Shown here piece after piece: positions 46,148 through 56,233 of a stretch of DNA of 64,000 nt. The stretch's first letter is position 1, and every line of letters begins with the position of its first letter. The notes under the pieces were generated by a model, which was not told where the DNA came from, searched no databases, and saw only the letters and a list, made by a program, of their open reading frames with translations. Source of the stretch: Agriotes lineatus (Eukaryota > Arthropoda > Insecta > Coleoptera > Elateridae); NCBI GenBank assembly GCA_940337035.1, contig CALNHX010002271.1, forward strand, positions 1-64,000. The letters are read 5' to 3'. The position numbers were made by a program, and so were the translations under genes.

Positions 46148-46932
46148 CTTTATCTAATAGACTTGTCCGTCCGTCCGACTTGTCCGTCCGTCCGGGACGC
46201 TGTTTCAGCAGCCAAACCGTAAGAGATAGAGGAAAAAGTTATTAAAGTTATATGTTTGGAATGGTCATGTCAGCTCAGGAACCGAATTTCAGTCACGTGA
46301 CACTTCCGGTTTTCGAGAAATCACAAAAAAGACCGTTTTTCAAATAGAACGCGTATTAAATAAAAACAAGCAATCCAGTGAGACAAAAGTCTCATTTAAA
46401 AAAACAAAAAAGATCGTTTTTCAAATAGAACGCGTATTAAATAAAAACTGTACCCAGACCTGGAAGGTGTCAAAGTGGTTGCCTAACCCGATCGACGTTT
46501 TAAGGCGCAGAGGGTCGCAGCTCCGTTTGGCCACTGAAACATTTTTATTTAATACGCGTTCTATTTGAAAAACGGTCTTTTTTGTGATTTCTCGAAAACC
46601 GGAAGTATCACGTGACTGAAATTCGGTTCCTGAGCTGACATGACCATTCCAAGCATATAACTTCCATAACTTTTTTCTCTATCTCTTACGGTTTGGCTGC
46701 TGAAACAGCGTCCCGGACGGACGGACGGACGGACAGGCAAGTCTATTAGATAAAGGATGTTTCAGCAGCCAAACGGAGCTGCGACCCTCTGCGCCTTAAA
46801 ACGTCGATCGGTTAGGCAACCACTTTGACACCTTCTAGGTCTGGGTACAGTTTTTATTTAATACGCGTTCTATTTGAAAAACGGTCTTTTTTGTTTTTTT
46901 AAATGAGACATTTGTCTCACTGGATTGCTTGT
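46148..46932. repeat. Interleaved inverted repeats (order A, B, A-inverted, B-inverted)
   Basis: Block A (about 46148-46367) is inverted at 46545-46755. Block B (about 46369-46537) is inverted at 46757-46932. All four blocks contain the same 40-odd-bp core with TTTAATACGCGTTCTATTTG. A ends with a CCGTCCG-rich run. B carries TGTACCCAGACCTGGAAGGT and a GGGTCGCAGCTCCGTTTGG end. It lies between the pol stop and the 3' LTR of BEL 2. No ORF, and no TSD identified. Confidence 0.85.
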
Positions 46933-47089
46933 AGTGACTATTTGTAAAGCTTTATCTGGTTTCCTTTTATTTGTGAGTCATTTTTAATGTTTCAAAATTA
47001 GGTGGGAGTATGTCGGAAACCACTGGCTGACGAGTTGATTGCACAACAGCGCGTCTGGTTTAGGACCAGAACTGTTAATTAGTTATAAG

Positions 47090-47859
47090 TAAAGCTGATA
47101 ATTATATGCACTCAAAAGTACGAAAATATGCACATATATATGCATACATTTTGTTGAGTATATGCACCCAAAGTTATAATATATGCACATAATATGCTCT
47201 AATTTTTTTTAAAATAACTAGGAGTTTTCTAAATAATGTAAAAATTTTAATTATTATGTATAAGAATATTTATTTTTATTTTTCAAATTTTTATTCAAAG
47301 ACGTCATTTATTTTAACGTTTGACTATAGAAACATGGACTACCAACTCCAACTTTATGTTGTAAGCAACATAAAAATTTCCCTTAACGCCGCCAGACTAT
47401 TATTCACCCACACTCGTGAAATGAATTCTATGTCGGTTGATTCCTTATACATTGTTTCTACAGGAAAAGTGGGGTTGCTGCGAGTCTATGTTTATATAGT
47501 CAAAGATTTTAACAGAGACTTCCACTTTCCTCTGCTTATTTAGATACGCGCACTGCATTCCAGCTGCAGGAAGTAAAAGTATATATCTCAGTTGCACATA
47601 AAAATTTTATTAATAATTTAATCAAATAGTAAATTTTACAAAAAAATCTCAAAAAAGTCATACATTACAAATTATTGCTAAATATAACCAAATATGCAAA
47701 AATCCAGAAAGTATGCTCAAAATCGTATAAATATGCAAAATATGCAAAATGAAACTTGGCTTAAACGATTAGTTTTCACATAATTAGTATACATATGCAA
47801 AAAGTTTTGCCGGCATATCAATTATACAAAATATGCATTTGCATATAATATCAGCTTTA
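47090..47859. mobile_element. hAT-type MITE, TSD GTTATAAG
   Basis: Ends TAAAGCTGATAATTATATGC and the inverted TAAAGCTGATATTATATGCA. Left TSD GTTATAAG is at 47082-47089. The right copy GTTATAA (47860-47866) is itself interrupted by the palindromic element, and its last G lies at 49911. Many ATATGCA words lie near both ends. No transposase. Confidence 0.85.
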
Positions 47860-47866
47860 GTTATAA

Positions 47867-49907
47867 TAGTACGAGCGGCGGTGACACTAAGTCTAGTGTG
47901 ATAAAACTTTTCAATGTCATATATATCATTCGTTAGGTCATTGATGGGGAAACACAAAATGGCAGTGCTGCCAAGTGTGAACCGAACGGAACTATAAAAA
48001 ATTATCAAAAAAAAATTTTTTTTTTAATATCTGGTATCATAAAACTTCAGGATTCTGATTGTTCCTCGAGACAGGGGAGGGGTAGGGCATTAAGAAAAAA
48101 CAGTGCTGCCACTCCCCGAGCGAACTCTTCTCAGCGGCGGCAGGGAGATAAGTGATCCCTCAGATCCTATTTTCTAGTATCATCGAACTTTATACAAATT
48201 CAAACGTTATCTGAAAGATCATCAATTTCTGTGTAAGAAAAACCACTGCTGCCTTTTCCAGAAAGTGAAGAAAATGGCGGCAGCAGCATTTGAAAGTCGC
48301 GATTATCGCAACCAAATTTCGCGTGTTCATTCGGTTTTATCGGCATTAATCCGGTTTTTTTTCGATTTGTACTAATGAAATACGCGTGACATTGTAAATT
48401 GCAATACATTTTCTATTGCATTGATTGTTTAAACAAATGAAATTGTATTTTTTATGTGATATTTTTCGAGCTTTCCTTATTTCTCTTGTTTTTTTTTTCA
48501 TATTTTCCGAGCCTTCGATTCCAATTGAGAATGAATTAGTTCTATCTAAATTAGATTCTATCAATTATTCCAAGTTCATTGATTTTTGGGCCGCTTTTTT
48601 AGGTCTTTTCGCGTTTTTCACAGCACGTACGAATCCGTTTCGCAGTTTTATTGAAACATGCCATTTATTTATCAGGACAGGGATTGTTTGAACAAATTAG
48701 AAGTATTTAACTTGGAACATAAAGATTTTTTAGCTATTTTTAAGCAGAAGTTGAGTCTGCGGCGTTGATTTATTTCACCAACTGTAAGAAAGTAAGCGTG
48801 TTAAAATAAGCAATTTTATATTAGTCTTTTTTGTGAAAACGAATTTAATTTCCTTCAAGATTCTTGCATAGAATTGTTGGTTTATAAAAAACACAAAGAT
48901 TATGAAGAGTTTGCAACGGATTATTGTAGTAATTTGCCCATTTAGTAAATTTGGTAGTTAAAATTACAGGAGTAGGTAGTAATTAAAGCATCGAAGCAAC
49001 TTATCGCTAGTTTTCGTCGTCCGAATCAAAACTTTCTGCGTCAAATTCTTCGTCATCTTCGTCGTTGTTATATGACAAAGACAGTATATCGCCAACGAGT
49101 AGAGGCGTCGGTTCACCTCTATACCAACGAGGCCGCAACTTATCGCTCATCTCCCAACCATATTCTTCGACCTAAAAAAGCGGCCCAAAAATCAATAAAC
49201 TTGGAATAATTGATAGAATCTAATTTAGAAAGAACTAATTCATTCTCAATTGGAATCGAAGGCTTGGAAAATATGAAAAAAAACAAGAGAAATTAGGAAA
49301 ACTCGAAAAATATCACATAAAAAATACAATTTCATTTGTTTAAACAATCAAGGCAATAGCAAATTTATTGCAATTTACAATGTCACGCGTATTTCATTAG
49401 TACAAATCGAAAAAAACCGGATTAATTCTGATAAAACCGAATGAACACGCGAAATTCGGTTGCGATAATCGCGACTTTCAAATGCTGCTGCCGCCATTTT
49501 CTTCACTTTCTGGAAAAGGCAGCAGTGGTTTGTCTTACACAGAAATTGATGATCTTTCAGATAACGTTTGAATTTGTATGAAGTTCGATGATACTAGAAA
49601 ATAGGATCCGAGGGATCACTTATCTCCCTGCTGCCGCTGATAAGAGTTCGCTCGGGGAGTGGCAGCACTGTTTTTTCTCAAAGCCCTACCCCTCCCCTGT
49701 CTCGAGGAACAATCAGAATCCTGAAGTTTTATGATACCAGATATTGAAAAAAAAATATTTTTTTTTTGATAATTTTTTATAGTTCCGTTCGGTCCACACT
49801 TGGCAGCACTGCCATTTTGTGTTTCCCCATCAATGACCTAACGAATTATATATATGACATTGAAAAGTTTTATCACACTAGACTTAGTGTCACCGCCGCT
49901 CAGACTA
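47867..49907. mobile_element. Giant palindromic foldback element, TSD TAA
   Basis: The arms 47867-48605 and 49169-49907 are both 739 bp and nearly identical when inverted, around a 563-bp loop. Ends read TAGTACGAGCGGCGGTGACA and the inverted TAGTCTGAGCGGCGGTGACA, flanked by TAA. The loop has short open pieces. The + strand at 48675-48772 reads DCLNKLEVFNLEHKDFLAIF, and near 48838-48945 QDSCIELLVYKKHKDYEEFA. The minus strand at 49168-49008 reads EEYGWEMSDKLRPRWYRGEP and then an acidic end (DEDDEEFDAESFDSDDEN). I do not recognise these. They may be captured or residual coding DNA. Confidence 0.88.
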
Positions 49908-50123
49908 TAAGAGAGAGCTCGATGTGCCGAGTTTGTTGGCCACGAGGTGTGACGCGAGCTGTTCAGTGCAGCGCGTGTTGTCTTGTTTTTTGTATGCAAT
50001 CGTTTACTGTGCTCACCCGTGTGGGAATTAAATACATTAAAATCGTGTGTGTGTTTGATTTCTAATCCGAGCCGTCTACCACTTTACAACGGGTAGTTGT
50101 ATTGTGCTGGACACAACAGACGT

Positions 50124-51232
50124 AATGTTGGATGAGGTAATCGGAATTATAAGAAAGTCACGATTTTTATAAGACACTATTCCAAATTTTTAATAATAAT
50201 CAAACCTAATATGCTGCAGCAGTCCGTATACAAAGCAGCATATGACCATTACAAGGCAAGAAAGCGATAAAGAATGGATAATTTAAAAATGTTCATTGCA
50301 AGAATGCGGTAAACCTATGAGGTGTTTTTATATTGTATTAGTACCATACCCCATACTGCATTTTTGAGTCAACCAGGCGTAGAGTTTCGCAATTAGGTAC
50401 ATTTTATTTATATGTTTTGCGCTGTTTAAATGTTGTTATCGGATTTTGGCCGTTTAGTTCAATTACTCACTCAAAAACGTAATTGTCTGAACTTAACGCC
50501 TGTTACAGTATAGCCCTATACTAGTACATCATTTAAAACAAGCAAATTGAAAGGAATAAATAATTATTATGAACCAATATCGTCTAATGAAGCTATTTTA
50601 AATTATATTGTTACCGTAGGTATTGTAATCTATAACGTACTTACTGCAAATATAGTTTTAGCGTCTTCAACAATAAATATTAGTTTCACTGTTACAACCT
50701 ACATATCACGTCTACATACACGCACCAATGCACTTTTTACTCGTGATTCGTGAACGCGTCGTACAGAATGCAAATGCCCAAAAGTTTCTGCTATTCGATC
50801 GTCAGAGGAAATCATAAATTATGCTTATATTGGTTGGGGAATACCCTATCCCGATTTGTTTAATATGTAACTTAATAAGACCTCATTGTATTTTTTTGCG
50901 TTCTGGAGATTTAGCACCCAATCGAGGTCAGTAATTGAAATACCACAAAGTAATTCAATTACCTTCAGTAATTTCAATTACCACCGGTAATTCAAATACT
51001 TGTAAAGTAATTTAAATACTTCAGAGTAATTTCATTACACAAAAGTAATTGAGTAATTGAATGTAGTAATTAAATACTTCCCAAAAGTAATTTTCAAGTA
51101 CTTTTTAACAAAAAGGGCAATTCCCAATTACAATTACCGCATTTTGAAAGTAATTCAATTTTAAGGCAAATAAACAAAAAGGAATTTAATTAGTAATTTA
51201 ATTACAAAGTAATTAATTACTGCCCAGCTCTG
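50124..51232. other. Right-hand native part of the 24-kb hAT
   Basis: No coding signal recognised up to about 50920. 50930-51215 is the subterminal field of AATTAC/GTAATT words leading to the right end CTGCCCAGCTCTG. Confidence 0.6.
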
Positions 51233-51240
51233 ATTGGAAG

Positions 51241-52097
51241 CAGCCGAAAAAGTATTTGAAGTAACCGTTATTAGAAGGGAGTATACTGCCTGGTGGTCTA
51301 AGGGAATTAGAGCAGAAGAAATTATGTAAGAACTGGTAATCAATGATCGAAAGAAGAAATCGAGTCAAGGAACGTCGTAAGACAGGGAGCTACTCTAAGT
51401 CTCTTTCTGTTCATCATACTAATAGACGAAGTTATTAATAGGTATTTACATTACAAGCTGCGAAAGCTTACTTTTAGGTGTCAGGTGTTTTTGAATGGCC
51501 GAGGCGAAGCGTAAGCGTAGCCGAGGCTGTTTAAAAACTCCGAGCACCTGAAAGAGCTTACGCAGGCGAGAATGAAAAGAGTGTAAACTGACTACAAAGA
51601 AATTGCAAGTGGGCCTTTACAGAATGCAAACGGTACAAATATCAAAGCTAGCTCTTGCTGACGATGTAGTCCCTTAGCAAAAAAAAACGAGAAAGATCTA
51701 GAATGTAACCTTAATCTATGGAATAAGACTCTGGAAAAACGAGACATGAAAATAAGTATAATTAAAACAACGGCCATGGTAATAGGACGAGAGTAGGAAA
51801 TATTTAGGTTGAAACTAAAAGAGGAGTGTATATAATAGGTTAAAAGTTATAGATACCTAGGATCATATATTAGCGAAGATGGAAAATTTGACGTGGAACT
51901 CCACCGTAAAATTAGTGCTGCTGGGAGGTTATACTTTGCACTAAACAAAAATGTTATCAATAGAAGAGAAGTGACGAAGGAAACTAAAAAGAGAGTATAT
52001 AAAGCGATCTTTGTGCGAATGCTAGTATACGGGAGTGAATCGTGTGTGCTTTATGCTAGACAAAAAGGCGCACTTCAGGTTTATCGCATTGAAAACA
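51241..52097 (+). pseudogene. LINE-1st layer, reverse transcriptase part
   Basis: Directly continues 27071: AAEKVFEVTVIRREYTAWWS, then RQGATLSLFLFIILIDEV (RT block with xQGxxLSPxLF pattern), LALADDVV near 51650 (the active-site xADD box), LGSYISEDGKFDVELHRKIS, AGRLYFALNKNVINRREVTK and YGSESCVLYARQKGALQV. Stops and frame changes and a small palindromic insert (51465-51560) break it. The usual 3'UTR is not recognisable. Confidence 0.8.
51465..51560. mobile_element. Tiny palindromic insert in the LINE
   Basis: About 96 bp with imperfect inverted ends (AGCTTACTTTTAGGTG against CACCTGAAAGAGCTTA). GGCCGAGGCGAAGCG and GCGTAGCCGAGGC lie at the centre. It interrupts the RT frame after KLRKL. Confidence 0.55.
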
Positions 52098-52117
52098 AAT
52101 TCTTCGCACAGTCGAGT

Positions 52118-53300
52118 CGCCGGCTTGGCGCATGCATCAGTGAAATTGTCCGTTTAATAGTCTTGATAACTAAGATTCACAGCAAATAAAATTGCTATAA
52201 TATTAATGGTTTCTTACTAAATATAAATTATCAAAGAAGTAAAATTAGTTTATCATTAGATACCAAAATTAGAACGAATTTAAAATTTGCAATAATTATC
52301 CTTTAAAGCAGTTTTTGCACGCAGCTGGAAGCAGAAAGGCAGTAGCTACGCCCCTGGATACTCAGACTGTGGAATATAAAAAAACTAGCCTGAAATTATT
52401 AACCATTTGCGCCCACAGTGCATAACTGAGGTTGTGAACGGCCTGTAGGTGGCTTTACTTTCAAATACTATCAAATATTGACTTAAATGAACGGGTACAG
52501 TAATCCAACAAGCCAATAGAATTAAGATTATGTGAATTTGTCGGGATAAAACAGCTGCTAGAGCGTCACCAAAGGGAGCCACAAAAAATGCACTTTACAG
52601 TTTTCAAAGGAGGATCATCAATTGAAAATCCAGAAACTTAACGTTATGTAGTCTCGACTAATAAAAAGAACTATTTTAAGACCGTAACACATATTATTTG
52701 CTTCAGCGTTGATCAGCTGAACTACGCATCATTACATATTGAAATCAATGCCTTCTTTTGTCAACATTAGCACATGAAATTGAAGTAAGAGTAAATCTTT
52801 TACTGGTAGAGATTTCTAACCTAAGAAAACTTGTACTAATGCTAGGAAGAAGTACTGAAACGTATACAATTTGTTTGAGGCAAAAAACACAGAATTAATA
52901 TAAATCTAACAGAATTAAACAGGGATATTCTTTGTTCTCAAGGCTCTCCATTATAGTACTGGAAATATATTATTTTGGATATTATTAATTTAATATCAAC
53001 TTAAATATCGTGGTATCTTTTTTATAATTCACTTTTAAACTCTTTGAACAATGCCCATTTAATCACTGGGGTAGCTACAATCCTGGATATTTTAACTAAT
53101 GGGAACCAAATTGAAATATGGCCCAGTTTAGCAAAACACGTTCTCTATTCTTCTACAAATGATCAGTAATTACGTAGTTAACGCGTTTCCTAGGTGATAG
53201 CAATAACAGTAAGTAAATCCACGTCACGAACAAAAGACACTCAGATATGGCGTCTGTCGGAAATGCACAGAAAACCGACGCCACTTTCACATTACTAAAT
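52118..53300. other. AT-rich stretch
   Basis: No gene or element recognised. Confidence 0.35.
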
Positions 53301-53308
53301 TCAACCTT

Positions 53309-53640
53309 TTAGCATAAATTTTCCTGAGCTTGATGTTTGTTGCTTTTCCAATGAAAAATAGGGCTTAACTCGAGCCCCGAGCAAGTCCCATGATGCTTGG
53401 GCCCCTCTTTCTCGATTAGCCTGCAAATACAAGAGTTTGATGCCTTGCAGAACGACTCCTGTAGCTTGACAGCTCCGAAACCGCCTCCAATCCAGGCATT
53501 GCCCCACACCTCCAACTGCTTCCTACGAATTTCGCTGCCTACCTCAAGCTGACAGGGCCCTAATTGGACTGGTCGAACCTCGTAAACAGTCTCGGAAAAC
53601 CAACTACCACTCGATGTAGAAATCAAACTCTTTTTATAAA
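53309..53640 (-). CDS. Unclassified open frame, possible exon
   Basis: A minus-strand frame of about 105 aa (ISTSSGSWFSETVYEVRPVQ ... SPIFHWKSNKHQAQENLC) lies in locally higher-GC sequence. It has five cysteines. No family recognised. A weak acceptor-like AG precedes it on the minus strand near 53632, but no convincing donor or partner exons were found. It may be an exon, a transposon scrap or chance. Confidence 0.22.
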
Positions 53641-53991
53641 CCTCTTCAGAGGTGCTAGGATTAATACAACCTACTACAGCGTACCCAAAGGATATAGAAT
53701 TAAATTAACACACTGAATTGAGAAAAGGGTATTTATTCAGGTATTAATAATTATTTTTTGGGGAAGCCGAAGTTAACGCCACTTCACAGCTTGGTTTCCT
53801 TTTCCCAATTGTTTGCTTTTGTATGACCTTACATTGTTATACATTATTTCCAAGCCTGCTCTGATTACGTTTTGTTATTGAAATTAAGGCTAACACGATC
53901 TTTAGTAGCGCCTTACAAATTATTACCATGGCCAAATCGATTTGATACAAATTGAAAAATTAAACCAGCACATTTCTAGAACATTTTATAA

Positions 53992-54126
53992 TAGTATATT
54001 AAAATACAAGTTGCAGAAGGCATCTATTCAAGCACGAAATTGAAATTCCGAAACGAGCCGCATAGCGGCGAGTTGAGGAATAAATCAGTGCTTGAAGGAC
54101 CTTCTGCAACGAGTGTTTTATACTAT
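53992..54126. mobile_element. Short palindromic MITE
   Basis: Inverted ends TAGTATA...TTGCAGAAGG...TTCAAGCAC (left) and their inverted form on the right surround a centre with CGAAACGAGCCGCATAGCGG. About 135 bp, no ORF. Confidence 0.6.
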
Positions 54127-54690
54127 TTTTTCTATTTTGCCGGTTTATACCATTTTATAAATAAAAAATACAAATGTATTTTATTATGCATTTAGAATAA
54201 CTCCATTCTAGCACCCAAATGACGTCATGCCGTCGACGTCACGTTTGCTATGCTTGAAATGTTATTAATTGCTATTATAATCATAAAGGCTTAAAGTGTG
54301 TTCATAGCAATATAGATGGAAGAAGGTTAAATAAATATTTACACTTGATATTGTTTTAATAGCTGGGGGGACCTTCGTGCACTGAAGAAGCAAGCCATGC
54401 GTGTAGAATTTCTTCAAATTGAAATTCAAAAGAAACACAAGTAGAAAATGAATAGCACTGATTATCTTGAGAGAAAATTAAACGAATGAAATAACCAGAA
54501 AGCCACGACTTGGATGGCTATTAGGGAAACTCACTCAACAACAGAAATATTAAATTCCGTTAAGATCGCGTCTTCATGATCAGTGTATTCCTCCTGACAT
54601 GCTTTTATCAAACCTAGCATGCAAGAACTCCTTGTTCAAAGAGCTGTGGAAAGAAAAATAATCGGTCTTGAAACTTTATACACTAGCTAG

Positions 54691-54975
54691 ATGGAAAAAG
54701 AGCAGACGATCAAGCAATATCTTACAGAGGAAACGAGTTCAAAGGTTGACAGGGCAAGATTGAAGCAAGGAAGAAAGGAAATTTTTCATAGATTTAGAGC
54801 CAGTGCGTTGAATCTGGAATTGAGATTATATCAAATATCTGAAAATTCCATTTTAGAAATTTTCCATTCAATGTTGTCATCTATCCACTTTACAGTTTTA
54901 AATTATCTTAAAAGTAATAGCGGAGTTGCACAGTCAACTGTTTTTCATTTTCAAAGCTTATTACTATCTAACTGA
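54691..54975 (+). other. Unclassified open frame of 94 aa
   Basis: Begins MEKEQTIKQYLTEETSSKVD. No family, promoter or codon signal stands out, and no splice partner was found. Listed only because it is the longest + frame in 52.2-56.2 kb apart from the SINA-like gene. Confidence 0.15.
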
Positions 54976-55510
54976 TAAGGTAAAGAAAAGTTCCAGGTAA
55001 ATACCATTAAATATTGTATAAAAGATAATACACATAGAAGTATTTGAAACATTTTTTAATGAACAACGTTGTTATTTATTGTAGCGGGTTCCTAGCATTT
55101 TGTCTTTACTTAATCTAAAAATTGCATGACTACAAAAACACTTCAGGATCTCATGGTCATATTCACATATTCCTAGAATCAAACAAAGCAATAAAATTGA
55201 ACATTTTTATTACGTAATTCCACTTAAAATTATAAAATTGTGCTTATTTGTTCTACGTATCTGGATACGATGCAATTCTCCGTAAACATATAAGGAAACT
55301 GATGTAAATAATTTTTATTACTCATTCTATAGATATCAGTATATCTTTATCAGCGCTGTTAACGCAAAATAATATTTTGGTTGGAAAATTCAAGTCTAAC
55401 GGCAAGGACTGTATTTTAACAAACACCTTGTGAATTGTTATTTTTCGACCATTAAAATCAGAAATTGTGCTGACTACTAGGTTGACACTCATAACTAACG
55501 CTATACGTAC

Positions 55511-55680
55511 AACAAAGTACTAATCTATAAATTAATAGATCTTAAAGCCGATCTGGACCTGTGGCATTCAACTATGGGGGTGTGTAAAGCGGTCCAATAT
55601 CGCCATTATTCAAAGATGCCAGAATAAAATGCTTGGAGTAATTAAGGTAATAGAAGTACCTAACGTGTTATATCAATAAG
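55511..55680 (+). pseudogene. Jockey-like LINE reverse transcriptase scrap
   Basis: The + strand reads NKVLIYKLIDL, then after a one-base shift KPIWTCGIQLWGCVKRSNIA, IIQRCQNKMLG, VPNVLYQ. This matches the YKxxLKPIWTYGIQLWG...IQRxQNKxLR region at the RT C-terminus of jockey-group LINEs. It is isolated, with no other parts nearby. Confidence 0.75.
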
Positions 55681-56151
55681 TAGTTGAATGAGAAGTCTGT
55701 TAAATGATGATATATTAACTGCAGAAGCGCTATTTGGGGCAAGTCTAACTTCCTGGATTGCAGTTGTTTTCAAACATAGTAATGCCGCACGTCGATGACG
55801 TCTATGACCATTTTTAAACAATAAAAAATCAATATGACAAAGCAAGGTAGTTATGACGACTATTTTAAATACGTTATGACAATCGCTTTGAAGATATAAT
55901 CCACCATTACACGTGTTTCTTGTTCGTAATTCAATTTTTAACGCATGTAATCAACTTACAAATAAAAGTAAATCAAATATTTAGGTGGTTCCCCTGCTGA
56001 TTCACTAGTTATCGGAAAACAATGTAAATTCCCTAGATATATAAATGGAGTCAATAGTGATTCCTTTAAGATTAAATTGTATCAGTTGATAAACCTTATT
56101 CTAAAGATTTGATGTGGGTCTGGGCTTCAAGTGAAAATTTTTCTGTACGAA

Positions 56152-56185
56152 TATATAGACGCACCGCCGCTAATGTATTCAGTTT
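56152..56185 (+). promoter_or_regulatory. TATA box and initiator of the SINA-like gene
   Basis: TATATAG begins at 56152. TCAGTTT, matching the arthropod initiator TCAGTY, begins at 56179, with its A at 56181, 29 bp downstream. The spacing is ideal. The 5'UTR would be about 53 nt. Confidence 0.65.
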
Positions 56186-56233
56186 AGTTGTAACGGTAGT
56201 GAAGCAACTATTATTAATTGTATTGTGATCAGC

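Larger units (their letters stand above)
38007..50118 (+). mobile_element. BEL/Pao retrotransposon 2 with TSD GACGT
   Basis: The 5-bp TSD GACGT is at 38002-38006 and 50119-50123. LTRs of about 290 bp start TGTCGGAAACCACTGG and end GGACACAACA. Both LTRs are split by later elements. Internal domains are complete in order (gag, protease, RT, RNase H, integrase) but broken by many frameshifts. LTR copies differ more than those of BEL 1 and include a 7-bp indel near 38043, so this insertion is old. It lies inside the 24-kb hAT. Confidence 0.93.
47011..50118 (+). repeat. 3' LTR of BEL 2, split by two transposons
   Basis: LTR parts are 47011-47089 and 49911-50118. The break is at the same TTATAA site used in the 5' LTR. 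Confidence 0.9.
27072..51232. mobile_element. hAT-type element expanded to 24 kb by nested insertions
   Basis: The left end CAGTGCTGGGCA and the inverted right end CAGAGCTGGGCA are flanked by GTTGGAAG (27064-27071) and ATTGGAAG (51233-51240), a 7-of-8 match. Both subterminal regions (27090-27250 and 50930-51215) are packed with AATTAC/GTAATT words, the subterminal repeats typical of hAT ends. Joining the outside restores the LINE frame ...KKIVLEA-AEKVFEV. Inside are a BEL at 29142-34091, a hAT at 34924-37274 and a BEL at 38007-50118. The remaining native 4.7 kb shows no transposase. Confidence 0.85.

Noticed and set aside
56225..56233. GTG codon at 56225 as start of the SINA-like protein
   Set aside because: ATG at 56234 is in the same frame, and a non-ATG start is not needed.
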